Positions 19,001 to 26,481 of a stretch of 64,000 nt of DNA are shown piece by piece. This DNA is from Chloroflexus sp. Y-396-1 (GTDB lineage: Bacteria > Chloroflexota > Chloroflexia > Chloroflexales > Chloroflexaceae), in contig NZ_KI911784.1 in the NCBI RefSeq assembly GCF_000516515.1, forward strand, positions 806,001 through 870,000, in the 5' to 3' direction. A program made the position numbers and the translations under genes. Every line of letters begins with the position of its first letter. The stretch's first letter is position 1. The notes under the pieces are model-generated. The model was not told the DNA's origin and did not search any database. It saw nothing but the letters and a program-made list of their open reading frames with translations.

Positions 19001-20536
19001 ATGATAAACAGCCAGTGACATCAAGAACGTCAACAGGAATTCACTCTTGCCTGAACCAGTGGTGCCTGCGATGATCCCATGTACGCCGTGGTATCCTTCA
19101 TTGAGGTTAATTTCAAAACGGTCACGGCTCAGTTCAGGACCAGTTACCCCCACTGGAACGGGATGCCAGCTATCCTTCAATGATTTCAGCCGCTCATCCC
19201 AATACTCCTTCGGGTTGAACTGCTTCACATCGCCAAGATTAAGCAGAGTAGAGAATCGTACCTGCCGTGGCAATTCACGTCGAGTGGCGATAGTGACATC
19301 ACTAACGCGAGCAAGAGTTCGCGCCAAACGTACACTATCTTCTAACGAAACTGCGTCCTCCCTAAACGTTTTTCTCCCACCCTTGTTCCCTGTCAGTGCG
19401 AGCACTGCTTGGGAAGGCTGTATATCGATGTACCCGCCACAAGCATCAGGGGTCTGCCGCGACTGTTGCACCAGGAAAAAGAAACTAAAACCCAATTCAC
19501 GACCTTTCGTCAACAATTCGAGGAAAGTGTCACACTGAGACTTAAACTTCGGATAGCTATCGAGTATGATCACGACCTGTGGTCGCCCTTTGACACCATG
19601 CTCAATACGCTGACGTAGTTCATTTTTTAACACTCCAACTATTTGTTCAAAATGACTTTGATTAACATCGTAGCGCGCTAGTAAACGATAAGAGACATCT
19701 TCAAAAGCCCGCGTATGTGGCAAGTAACGTAACCACGACCAGTGGCGATCAAAGACCGACGACCAAAACATCGCTAGTCGTACTTCGTTGGGAGAGTGAT
19801 GAACTGCGATTTGCCAGATCAAGGATCGGGTAAAGGCAACAACTTTCTCATCGCTCCCGGCAATACCTAGCGAGCCACATTCACGAAGAGGGAGGGTAAT
19901 TGGTACATCGCGTACTTCAGAGAATTCCTTTACCAATTCCAGTGCTTGCTTCAACTCAGGGGAAAACTGAAGGAGATCAACCCGAGGCGGCTTAATTTTA
20001 AAGGCGGGAGGTACAGCACCAATTCCAATCCGCAAAAGAAGGAAATCATCATCATCTGGACGCCGTTCCCACAATCGCGACTGCGGAAGTACACCATCAC
20101 CTGTTGCAATTTCAAGGAGCTTCATCGGAGCAGGGTCGTTTTCTGCCATAACCCGTCTCTGCTCATCTGTCAGGTACTTTAATCGTGTTCGAATCTTATT
20201 CAGTACCTCGTTATACGTGTTCTCATAATCTCGCTTTGCTTTCTCCTGCTCACGAAGTTGCTTCCGATAATTCCATATCCCAATACCGACACTGATAAAC
20301 GAAATCACCACAATAGGCAAGGAAAGCCAAATATTTCCACCTTGATCGCCACGGGCAATCAATGCAATAAGGTAAAAGATACCAGTAGCAGCCGGCAGAA
20401 TTACGTAAGCGAGCGATGGTAGACTCGCGAAAGAGGAACGGTTCGGTGGATTCGGTATTTCAATTTCTTCAGCAGGTAGTTGCCGAAGAATACGAGGTGG
20501 ACGATTAAAATTCTCAACTTCTTCTACACTCATCAT
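16097..20536 (-). CDS. EccC/EssC-type triple FtsK/SpoIIIE ATPase, T7SS motor
   Basis: 1479 residues from the ATG pair at 20536/20533. The N-terminus has the RPPR motif and two membrane helices (about 35-80) typical of EccC, then a basic coiled segment. Three FtsK/SpoIIIE ATPase domains follow, each with a Walker A site: GTTGSGKS (Lys about 497), GAAGSGKT (about 899) and GGSGGGKS (about 1204). Walker B-like strands are MIAIDEF, LIVIDNF and LILVVND; only the first keeps the DE pair, as in EccC/EssC, where the first domain drives transport. A GTG at 20638 overlapping the upstream WXG stop could give 34 extra residues, but they resemble nothing in the family. It directly follows two WXG100 genes, the classic arrangement for their export. 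Confidence 0.95.
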   Translation of the reverse strand: MMSVEEVENFNRPPRILRQLPAEEIEIPNPPNRSSFASLPSLAYVILPAATGIFYLIALIARGDQGGNIWLSLPIVVISFISVGIGIWNYRKQLREQEKAKRDYENTYNEVLNKIRTRLKYLTDEQRRVMAENDPAPMKLLEIATGDGVLPQSRLWERRPDDDDFLLLRIGIGAVPPAFKIKPPRVDLLQFSPELKQALELVKEFSEVRDVPITLPLRECGSLGIAGSDEKVVAFTRSLIWQIAVHHSPNEVRLAMFWSSVFDRHWSWLRYLPHTRAFEDVSYRLLARYDVNQSHFEQIVGVLKNELRQRIEHGVKGRPQVVIILDSYPKFKSQCDTFLELLTKGRELGFSFFFLVQQSRQTPDACGGYIDIQPSQAVLALTGNKGGRKTFREDAVSLEDSVRLARTLARVSDVTIATRRELPRQVRFSTLLNLGDVKQFNPKEYWDERLKSLKDSWHPVPVGVTGPELSRDRFEINLNEGYHGVHGIIAGTTGSGKSEFLLTFLMSLAVYHSPDRLNLMLIDFKGGATFKILETLPHTVGVVTDLEGYQAERALIAINSELDRRKRKLQHYNTSNIREYRRLAKDKALPPIPNLMIAIDEFDEMVRDYPDFVTELIRVAKQGRSLGVHLLFATQQPSMVKEGLLRNLTYWIALRVTSTDDSKLMVQIPDAAYLTTETPGRGYFRVNKEVIAFQSARVTIPYQPQQQGDVGGFIDETGRRYVVQNIAADFRRRVEELCSKAYNSSDRLITLIIEEYKEAVERGTLPTPSNIGKAEVIIREQVQRYLERSDSAVIDEMIARLHAQHDEVTEFKLLIDAMEQVYNRRRYAAETYKVWMEPLPEQLTLAEVQKVFSVADNAWMQAPVGLLDYPTLAEQQPLVLDLVGQHGNVLVVGAAGSGKTFFLRTLMVSLAYHHSPDDLWIYTIDGSGRGCGLATPQGRLVHIADTLIPQDSERIERLLFELESAVEERTALLRKYGVDTLTDYRRLYQRAPDRSLPPPPGILIVIDNFAELSNAQPESTIEAIIALMRRGRALGISVVATTSLLKDMGRFQTFFETKIALRVNSDDESTMLVGKPVAFRIRQPGRAFLRTGEGPVELQVALPVLPEMSIPIKNGESGFAPDLRADLDRAREVITDKWQRSSLNNLPQPLRLLPAEIRLEELLTEVEAPFAPFARDGLRLKPISFNLSNEIPHLLIAGGSGGGKSTALQSILTAIMLRSHPDETRFILIDYRRQTLLPFANVPFKYDKPVRVFEGDVPPISFPPNSSQMQTALKGLQAPEHAKSLGVAVTEGQVAGLCLHLRDELNQRLQLLSNLDGQGNYQVDRPRLILVVNDLDLMIGQEVNYLTLLTPFAMRGDELGFHVIMTATDFSPWQNNQLIKTLKTSRCSLYLGKPPSDATKADPKEVESVGIKWPKSLASAAFPPGRSLVLWYGQQMLTQVAHIADPMQLLSSVALNGTSQRTVTVETNTNPLQVERVEQ

Positions 20537-20634
20537 AATTGTTTTCCATAACAAAGGCTTTTTGATACTGTACTGTTGATGAGACAAATGGGTGGGGTAG
20601 CGGTCAGGAACACCGTCCACCCCAGCCATCACAA

Positions 20635-20916
20635 TCACGCGCTAATAAATGAACGATCAACGGCTTCAAACTCATTGACTTCCCGACGGATGCCGTTTGC
20701 CAAACCTTGCAGCAACTCCAGCATCTCATTCAGGTTCGTGCGCCAATCATTCCATTCATTTGCGAACTGTTGGCTAGACGCACCTTGCCATACTGCCAGT
20801 GCAGCATCTACGGCACTAACCATATTACGCAGCGCCGACTCGATAGAGCTGTGACTGCTATCAAAAGTGGAAGCAGTGGCACGAGCTTGATCAGTATCGA
20901 TACTGATAAGTGGCAT
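20635..20916 (-). CDS. WXG100 family protein (EsxA/EsxB-like)
   Basis: 93 residues, the usual length for the family. Two helices are joined by a turn with WQG (Trp43-Gly45), the WxG signature, and the second helix is rich in Gln, Asn and Trp. It pairs with the neighbouring WXG100 protein, probably as a heterodimer exported by the downstream ATPase. Its TGA stop overlaps a possible GTG start of the ATPase frame (GTGA). The C-terminal end (NEFEAVDRSFISA) lacks a clear YxxxD/E export motif. Confidence 0.93.
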   Translation of the reverse strand: MPLISIDTDQARATASTFDSSHSSIESALRNMVSAVDAALAVWQGASSQQFANEWNDWRTNLNEMLELLQGLANGIRREVNEFEAVDRSFISA

Positions 20917-20963
20917 AGCTGTTCCTCCTCATGTAGAATTAGCGTTCTACCGACACGACCGTA

Positions 20964-21236
20964 CTAGCGATCAAAGCTTCGCGTAGCTTCTTCGAGCTGA
21001 TTTGCCTCGGTACGTAAGCCATTAGCCATCGTCTGCAAATCGTTCAACATTTGGGCCAGACGCCGTCGCCATTCTTCCCATTGCGTATCAAATTGCTGAC
21101 GAGCCTGACCAGTCCAGGTCGTACCACTGACAGCATTCATCATGCGATTGACTTCACCTTCAATCGTGCCCCGACTGTTGTCGAACGTCGATGCTGTTGA
21201 GCGAATTTGCTCTACTATTTCAGGAATTGATGCCAT
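20964..21236 (-). CDS. WXG100 family protein (EsxA/EsxB-like)
   Basis: 90 residues from the ATG at 21236, which follows AGGAGG; a longer upstream frame exists but lacks a ribosome site. Trp41-Thr-Gly43 forms the WxG turn between two amphipathic helices. It is similar in size and layout to the next WXG100 gene (shared ASTFD and ROUGHLY the same helix spacing), so the two look like an ancient duplicate pair. It is expected to be secreted or to act as partner for secretion. Confidence 0.93.
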   Translation of the reverse strand: MASIPEIVEQIRSTASTFDNSRGTIEGEVNRMMNAVSGTTWTGQARQQFDTQWEEWRRRLAQMLNDLQTMANGLRTEANQLEEATRSFDR

Positions 21237-21421
21237 AGAGAAAATCCTCCTACACAGTTTCACGCATAGACTGAATATCAGTCAAAAATGAGATCGATCA
21301 TAGGTAGAGATTGGTGTACTTATTGATATTCGGTTATCACCTCCTGTCAAAAACTTACTTTATCACTCACTCTACACCCTGAATCAAAGATACTAATCAG
21401 GATGTAGAGTAGATAATGATT

Positions 21422-22162
21422 CTAAGGTAGACTCTCGGACGGAAGAATTTCCACCGTTATCTTCCATCCTCGCTGGCGTGCACCGAGCACAAGTGTTATC
21501 TGAGGTCTGTCCAGCAATTTCACCTCACCCTGAGAGATAAGTTCATTGTCAACATACGTATCACGTCGCGCTTTCAGGTACCATTGCTCGTTGTGTCGAA
21601 AGATCGTACAATGTTCAGTACGACTTACGTAGTCAAGAGGTGATTCACCATAGGTAGCACGTCGCAGTGTCTCTTTTAGCTTAATTTCACTTGATAAGTT
21701 TTGCAGCAGATATTGACGGTTCAAGACCACCTTATTACCAGTAACCGGTATCGGAGGGGATTTTGGCGCCAGATACATCCTACAGACAGACGAAGAAACT
21801 GGTCTTGGCTTTGGGTATGAGTCGGGATTCGGTGGCGGGGGAAGTTGTCCCGTTTCCGATAACGATTTGGGCAAATTGCGAAGCTCGGAGACATACCACC
21901 AGGGAGCCGTTTTATCAGCAAGATATATTGTGCTTCCAGTCCGAATCCCGGCTTGACGCAATGTCTTGCCTGGATCAAGGGGTAGTCCTTGCTTGTCGAG
22001 AAACAGTCCATATTCAATACGCATACCCTGGCTGCTTGTATCGGGCAATCTGAAACGTGAGACGAGGAAGTTTGTAAGCCTACTAACCGTTTGCATCTCT
22101 TCAAAAAATACTCCGTCGCTTCGCTCTGGAGCGTAGTACACGTCAAACTCTATCTCTGCCAT
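21422..22162 (-). CDS. Ubiquitin-like (EsaB/YukD-type) and FHA-like fusion protein
   Basis: 246 residues from the ATG at 22162 (GGAGAG upstream; an earlier in-frame start has no ribosome site). Residues 1-84 have a ubiquitin-like beta-grasp pattern with YGLFLDKQGLPLDPGKTL and GSTIYLADK, as in EsaB/YukD, the small T7SS component. A proline-rich linker follows, then an FHA-like domain (about 145-240) with YVSRTEHC, a Trp-Tyr strand and VDNELISQGE. The SR..H pattern of phosphothreonine-binding FHA domains is recognisable (VSRTEH), but the later SxNG turn is weaker. First gene of the block, downstream of the palindromic promoter. In Firmicutes the ubiquitin-like part is separate and FHA is on EssC, so this is a rearranged version. 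Confidence 0.7.
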   Translation of the reverse strand: MAEIEFDVYYAPERSDGVFFEEMQTVSRLTNFLVSRFRLPDTSSQGMRIEYGLFLDKQGLPLDPGKTLRQAGIRTGSTIYLADKTAPWWYVSELRNLPKSLSETGQLPPPPNPDSYPKPRPVSSSVCRMYLAPKSPPIPVTGNKVVLNRQYLLQNLSSEIKLKETLRRATYGESPLDYVSRTEHCTIFRHNEQWYLKARRDTYVDNELISQGEVKLLDRPQITLVLGARQRGWKITVEILPSESLP

Positions 22163-22269
22163 TGCTGTATTCTCTCCTGCAAACACCTAGATGGATGATG
22201 CAGAGCAACTATTACCAAAACATTACCAGCAGAGCCAATTTGTGCTTTGATCATGATAGTCAATCCGAT

Positions 22270-22298
22270 TTTAAATCGCTCTCTGATAACGTTATCAA
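22270..22298 (-). promoter_or_regulatory. Predicted sigma-70-type promoter for the T7SS-like block
   Basis: On the minus strand TTGATA (22298-22293) is followed by a 17-bp spacer and TTTAAA (22275-22270). The -35 box overlaps the palindrome TGATAACGTTATCA, so a repressor bound there would block polymerase. Position fits the first gene at 22162. Confidence 0.5.
22284..22297. promoter_or_regulatory. Perfect 14-bp palindrome, candidate operator
   Basis: TGATAACGTTATCA is a perfect inverted repeat lying between the divergent XRE regulator and the secretion block, and overlapping the predicted -35 of the latter. Dyads of this size are typical for dimeric HTH repressors. Confidence 0.55.
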
Positions 22299-22481
22299 TA
22301 CACCCTCATGTTTTGTCAGCAGTAATCTCTCCTGCTTGACTTATAAACTATGGCACTGTAGGAGACAATCTTCTATGGATGCATACTAGCTGCAGGGTAT
22401 GGCAGCACATACAGGGAATTTTCCAACCCTGGGAAAGCTAGAACTTCGTTCGAGTAGAACCGTTTTATCACGCTTGTCAAC

Positions 22482-22508
22482 TAACGAGCGTTACTCACTC
22501 ACTCGTTA
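22482..22508. promoter_or_regulatory. Inverted repeat before the XRE gene, candidate autoregulatory site
   Basis: TAACGAG (22482-22488) and CTCGTTA (22502-22508) form a 7-bp inverted repeat with a 13-bp gap, ending just before the AGGAGGAG ribosome site. It could be an operator or a weak mRNA hairpin. Confidence 0.35.
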
Positions 22509-22527
22509 CTAGGAGGAGAATCAAGGT

Positions 22528-22770
22528 ATGCACCGAAACGAACTAGATCGTCGAAAACAATTTGGAGTGACGTTAAAGTATTTTCGGGAGAAACGAAATA
22601 TTTCTTTTAATAAAGTGGCTCTCGAATTATTGGGGTTTAATGGCGTAACCCCCTTAATCGAAAATGAGAGATGTAGACGCCATCCTACATTACAGACACT
22701 ACGCAAAATCGGTGATGCATTACAGCTCACTACTGCAGAACCATCCGAACTTGAAGGTTTAGTAGGCTAA
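22528..22770 (+). CDS. Small XRE/Cro-type HTH regulator
   Basis: 80 residues, essentially one HTH_3 domain: FGVTLKYFREKRNIS (helix 1), KVALELLGF (helix 2), VTPLIENERCRRHP (recognition region) and LQTLRKIGDALQ (helices 4-5). No other domain is present. The AGGAGGAG site lies 11-18 bp ahead of the ATG. It is divergent from the T7SS-like block, and a palindrome lies between them, so it is the obvious local regulator of that block. The low GC content and AT-rich codons (for example AAATATTTCTTTTAATAAAG) differ from neighbours, which may point to a separate origin. Confidence 0.85.
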   Translation: MHRNELDRRKQFGVTLKYFREKRNISFNKVALELLGFNGVTPLIENERCRRHPTLQTLRKIGDALQLTTAEPSELEGLVG

Positions 22771-23519
22771 CGTCCGGCGACACGCTTACCCCCACTCACC
22801 CAAATCAAGGTATTTCTTGCACGTGTGGAAACAGTACTGGGCAAACATCTATGTTGCACGGAACGTGGAGGTGCTGGTGGGTAATGCTGGCCGCAGCACT
22901 AACGTGGCCCTCACTGTAGTGATCGCCGTCCGCCAAGGTCAAGGTATGTCCGAACGATTCACCGCACCCATATTCGCCAATAGCGGAGATGTGGTGGGTA
23001 AGTAGGATCACGACAGCACCGCATCCTTCATAAGTCATCCGTTCAGCATCCAATATGGCAGTCATCCAATGAGAGGCATCCATCGTGCCCTGGCAACACG
23101 GGATTCGGAAGGCGCCCCTCTCAGCATTGGCAAGCAGCATCTGAATCTCATCGTGCGCACCTCGGGCAGCACTTGTTCCGGTCTGTTCATCGCCTTCCGC
23201 TCGCTGACGCATGCATTTGGGAGGAATGGTATCCGCTTGTCGCAGAAAGGATTGTTATTATACCAACCCCTTCTGTGAAAACCGTGTCGCTTCGACTACA
23301 CTACTGCGCCAACCGGCAGACAGCACGTAAGCGATGCAACCAGCGGTTGGCAGGATCATGCAAGGGTCACCGTGACAGAACTAATATCAGTAGATAAGGT
23401 TTGCTTTTTCATACACCTTGTTTTCCTTTCCGCAAATCCGTTATACATCAATGATTTATTTTGTGCTACACTAGGAATGTGCCGAATATCACACACTGAC
23501 AACATGGAGGAGGTTACAG
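22771..23519. other. Intergenic region, possibly degraded coding sequence
   Basis: About 750 bp. Open frames up to 135 codons exist on the minus strand (22805-23212), but they have no ribosome site, no domain I recognise and odd composition (many His/Cys), so I do not call a gene. The last 60 bp before 23520 carry the auracyanin upstream region with a GGAGG site; TACACT near 23465 is a possible -10. Confidence 0.4.
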
Positions 23520-24230
23520 ATGAGCTGGCGAGGTTCTGGAAGAAGCAGTTTCCGTTCACGCAGCAGCGGTAATGGCGGTTCTACCTTTTCAGGCGGAAGT
23601 GCTGGCGGTCCACCGCTCATTGTGATGATGGGTCTGGCATTTGGCGCAGGTTTGATTATGCTGATCGTGATGATTGCCTCCAATGCAAGCGCAGGCGGGT
23701 TTGTCGCTGCTGGCCCACGTCCTACGGCTATCCCGCGTCCTACAGCTACCCCTCGCCCGACGCCTGCTCCGGCGGCTGCCCAACCGACGCGGCCTCCAGC
23801 AGCCCAAGCAGCAAATGCTCCTGGTGGCTCGAATGTAGTCAATGAGACACCAAACCGCACAATTGAAGTGCGTGCTGATCCAAATGCGCTAGCCTTCGTA
23901 GAGAAATCACTCTCTGTACCGGCAAATACTGTTGTGCGCCTTGATTTTATCAACGAGAATAATCTGGGCGTCCAACACAACTGGGTGCTGGTGAATGGCG
24001 GCGACGATGTGGCGGCGGCCGTGAATACTGCTGCACAGAATAATGCTGATGGCCTCTTTGTGCCGCCGCCTGATACACCAAATGCGCTGGCTTGGACGGC
24101 AATGCTCAATGCCGGTCAGACGGGAAGTGTAACCTTCCGCACACCACCGCCTGGGACGTATCTGTACATTTGTACGTTCCCTGGTCATTATCTGGCCGGG
24201 ATGAAGGGAACGTTAACGGTTACTCAATAA
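23520..24230 (+). CDS. Auracyanin B, membrane-anchored blue-copper protein
   Basis: 236 residues. A Ser/Gly/Arg-rich cytosolic start, one membrane helix (LIVMMGLAFGAGLIMLIVMI, about 32-51), a PRPTA-type proline linker and a C-terminal cupredoxin domain of about 140 residues. Copper ligands are visible: His in GVQHNWV, then Cys, His and Met in CTFPGHYLAGM. The sequence matches my memory of Chloroflexus auracyanin B, with substitutions. Auracyanins carry electrons between alternative complex III and the photosynthetic reaction centre on the periplasmic side. The ATG follows GGAGG, and the gene stands alone, followed by a strong hairpin. It is the best taxonomic marker in the window. Confidence 0.96.
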   Translation: MSWRGSGRSSFRSRSSGNGGSTFSGGSAGGPPLIVMMGLAFGAGLIMLIVMIASNASAGGFVAAGPRPTAIPRPTATPRPTPAPAAAQPTRPPAAQAANAPGGSNVVNETPNRTIEVRADPNALAFVEKSLSVPANTVVRLDFINENNLGVQHNWVLVNGGDDVAAAVNTAAQNNADGLFVPPPDTPNALAWTAMLNAGQTGSVTFRTPPPGTYLYICTFPGHYLAGMKGTLTVTQ

Positions 24231-24286
24231 GTTTAGACCCGTTTCCAAATATTCTTTGCCCGAAGATCAATTGCATTCCACCTTAA

Positions 24287-24316
24287 CCCTTCTACTCCCA
24301 AATGGGAGTAGAAGGG
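24287..24316. terminator. Strong hairpin after auracyanin B
   Basis: CCCTTCTACTCCCA and TGGGAGTAGAAGGG form a perfect 14-bp stem around AA, and partial pairing continues outward. It lies about 55 bp after the auracyanin stop. It lacks a U-run, so it may stabilise mRNA or block 3' exonuclease rather than terminate intrinsically. Confidence 0.55.
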
Positions 24317-24421
24317 GTTCAGGGTGAAGACGAGATTATCAGGTACGCTCGCACTGCGAAGCATCTTTGGACAATACCTTACCGAGACAAGGTTCCGTAT
24401 CATTCATGGTCAGATCAATAT

Positions 24422-24682
24422 GCGGGCCAGAGGCCCGCGCTCCCAGGTAGGAGCGCATGATCGGGGCCAGTTCCACTCCCCCCGCTTGCGGGGGGCAGGG
24501 GGGTGCCGGAGGCCCACGCTCCCAGGCGGGCAAGGTTCCGTTCGTTCACGTAGGAGCGCATGATCAGGGCCAGTTCCCCCCGCTTGCGGGAGGCTAGAGG
24601 GGTGCCGGAGGCCCGCGCTCCCAGGTAGGAGCGCATGATCGAGGCCAGTTCCTCCCCCCGCTTGCGGGGGGCTAGGGGGGTG
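24422..24682. repeat. Three-unit GC-rich intergenic repeat
   Basis: The core TAGGAGCGCATGATC begins at 24448, 24551 and 24626, each time followed by GGCCAGTTCC, a CCCCGCTTGCGGGG hairpin and GGTGCCGGAGGCCC. The block opens with the GCGGGCC hairpin family (24422-24438). Units are 75-103 bp and slightly different, so they have diverged since duplication. Confidence 0.85.
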
Positions 24683-24781
24683 GTAGTAGGCTATTATGCT
24701 GCACGCTGACGTATGAGTTTGGTGGCTAGGACACGAGTTTCACAGTCAAGAGCATATCTAACAATCATGGGCCTGAACTAT

Positions 24782-24810
24782 GGACTGCTGAAGCCATGCT
24801 TCAGCAGTTC
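24782..24810. repeat. REP-like palindrome, family GGACTGCnGAAGC
   Basis: GGACTGCTGAAGC, loop CAT, GCTTCAGCAGTTC: a 13-bp stem with one G-T pair. A second copy at 52158-52188 carries T-A to G-C changed on both arms. Confidence 0.8.
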
Positions 24811-24946
24811 AATGTAACAAGTGCAATCCGATCTCAAACCAATTCGGTCACACCAAGCCGGGCGTTCTATTGCCAACGTGTGCAGCATTACCTCTTACTC
24901 CCCCCGGCCCACCGGACAAGGATTCCAACACGCCTACGGAACGTGT

Positions 24947-26161
24947 TCAGGCACGCTCTAATACAGCCATTGTTTCCACATGCGGAGTATGGGGAAACAT
25001 ATCATACCCCCGCACATTGAGTACACGATAACCAGCCTGAAGAAGACGTATATCGGCAACCTGGGTGAGTGGATTACACGAGATATAGATAATCCGTTGT
25101 GGCGTGATGCGCAACAGTTCGTTACAAACCTGTGGGCCAAGGCCGGTACGTGGCGGATCGGCGACAACAACTGACAAACTACCGGTCGGCTGTGCTTGCA
25201 AATATGCCAGGGTGTCAGCACAAATGGGATTAAAGTTGGTTACGCCATTAGCGAGCGCATTGCGTGCTGCAAAATCGACACTCTCGGCTACTGTTTCTAC
25301 GCAATCCACACGATCTGCATGCGGTGCCAGATGTAAACCGATCGCGCCCACACCACCATACAGGTCTGCTACCCGCAGCGCTGGTTCGGGTACTGCGGCA
25401 GCAACTGCATCGCGAATCAAGCGTGGCGCCAGGTAGATATTGTTCTGAAAAAAGGTATTGGGGCCAATGAAGCAGGTGATGTCACCGATGCGCATCGCTA
25501 ATTCGGCGGCACCCCAATGCCGACGTCGTTCACCGAACGAGACGTCGGTGAGGGTGTCGTTGATCAACCAGTGAAAACCGATCACACCGGGCTGACTCAA
25601 CGCAGTTGTTGCCAGTTCCTCCATCGCCTGCTCATCACCCCCAGCAGTGGTTACCGCAGCCAGCAGTAGTTCGTCATTGGGATTACGCCGCACCACAATG
25701 TAGCGTAAGCAACCAGTATGGGAGCGGATATCGTAATCGGGTATTCCCAGCGCGACAGCGCGTTGCCAGACATGCAGTGCCGCTGTAAAGGCTGGCGGCG
25801 GAAGCAAATGACAGGTTGTTAGTTCAACAATGTAATTGAACCGACCACGTGCACGTAGCCCGAAACGTCCTTTCGTTGCCACATAATCCATGCGTGTGCG
25901 ATAGCCAAACGGATCAGGTGAAGGCACGACGGTCATCTCATCAAGGACTATGCCACTCGCTGCATACAGCTCGCGCAACACCGCTGCTTTCGCTGCAACT
26001 TGATCGGCATACGCTCGATCCTGGAACGCACAGCCCCCGCACTCCCGCGTATGCGGACAGCGCGGCTCGATTACGTGACCGGCTAACGTGTGGTTGATGA
26101 TAGACTTGTGAAACGTTTTAACAGTAAAAGATGTCATACACCAGTCACGAAAAGAGAGCAT
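24947..26161 (-). CDS. TrmA/RlmD-family rRNA/tRNA (uracil-C5) methyltransferase
   Basis: 404 residues. An N-terminal iron-sulfur motif (CPHTRECGGC) with a later Cys (TTCHLLPP) matches the four-Cys cluster of RumA-type enzymes. SAM-binding motifs follow: QNNIYLAP, ADLYGGVGAIGL, DCVET, VVADPPRTGLG, and the catalytic Cys in YISCNP with Glu near the end (HVETMAV). It methylates C5 of a uridine in 23S rRNA or tRNA using SAM. No TRAM domain is present, and the exact target cannot be read from the sequence. The start is uncertain: 26161 has a weak AGGG, and 26137 is an alternative. Confidence 0.88.
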   Translation of the reverse strand: MLSFRDWCMTSFTVKTFHKSIINHTLAGHVIEPRCPHTRECGGCAFQDRAYADQVAAKAAVLRELYAASGIVLDEMTVVPSPDPFGYRTRMDYVATKGRFGLRARGRFNYIVELTTCHLLPPPAFTAALHVWQRAVALGIPDYDIRSHTGCLRYIVVRRNPNDELLLAAVTTAGGDEQAMEELATTALSQPGVIGFHWLINDTLTDVSFGERRRHWGAAELAMRIGDITCFIGPNTFFQNNIYLAPRLIRDAVAAAVPEPALRVADLYGGVGAIGLHLAPHADRVDCVETVAESVDFAARNALANGVTNFNPICADTLAYLQAQPTGSLSVVVADPPRTGLGPQVCNELLRITPQRIIYISCNPLTQVADIRLLQAGYRVLNVRGYDMFPHTPHVETMAVLERA

Positions 26162-26481
26162 TAGACCCTATCGAAACATCCTGTTATCGGAGGAGAAGTG
26201 AAGTGCGCACTGCCCCTATGAGAAGGCAGAGTAGTGATCACGAGATCAGGCTATGCAAATTGTCGGGTACTGCCGGGCAGTACCAGCCCCACCCGTCGAG
26301 GTGCAGTGCACTGTGTCCATCGGTCGGAATTCACTTGTCGGCGTAAAGTGCCATCTTGCCTCACTATGCGACACCATCGGAATCACTGATTGTCCATCGC
26401 CTGAATTCATTCGTTGTGACGACAAGCATCCAGACAGGTGCTTATTGTCGTTCCGAGCGTTCTTCAGAAGGGATCGCTCTT
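26162..26481. other. Intergenic region, nothing recognised
   Basis: 320 bp between the methyltransferase start and the STAS gene stop. I see no ORF with a ribosome site and no clear repeat. A CCTCAGC/GCTGAGG inverted repeat at about 26495-26517 overlaps the end of the STAS gene and may be part of its termination signal. Confidence 0.4.

Larger units (their letters stand above)
22163..22527. other. Divergent promoter region of the secretion block and the XRE regulator
   Basis: 365 bp without a gene. It holds the predicted minus-strand promoter at 22270-22298, the palindrome at 22284-22297 and an inverted repeat just before the regulator's ribosome site. No convincing plus-strand promoter could be fixed by eye, although TTGACT at about 22336 is a candidate -35. 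Confidence 0.6.
24231..24946. other. Intergenic region rich in repeats
   Basis: 716 bp between auracyanin B and the convergent methyltransferase gene. It contains a 14-bp-stem hairpin, a three-unit GC-rich repeat block and a REP-like palindrome, each listed separately. No gene is supported; ORFs here are translations of the repeats. Confidence 0.7.

Noticed and set aside
22805-23212. 135-codon minus-strand ORF
   Set aside because: No ribosome site, no recognised domain and odd Cys/His-rich composition.
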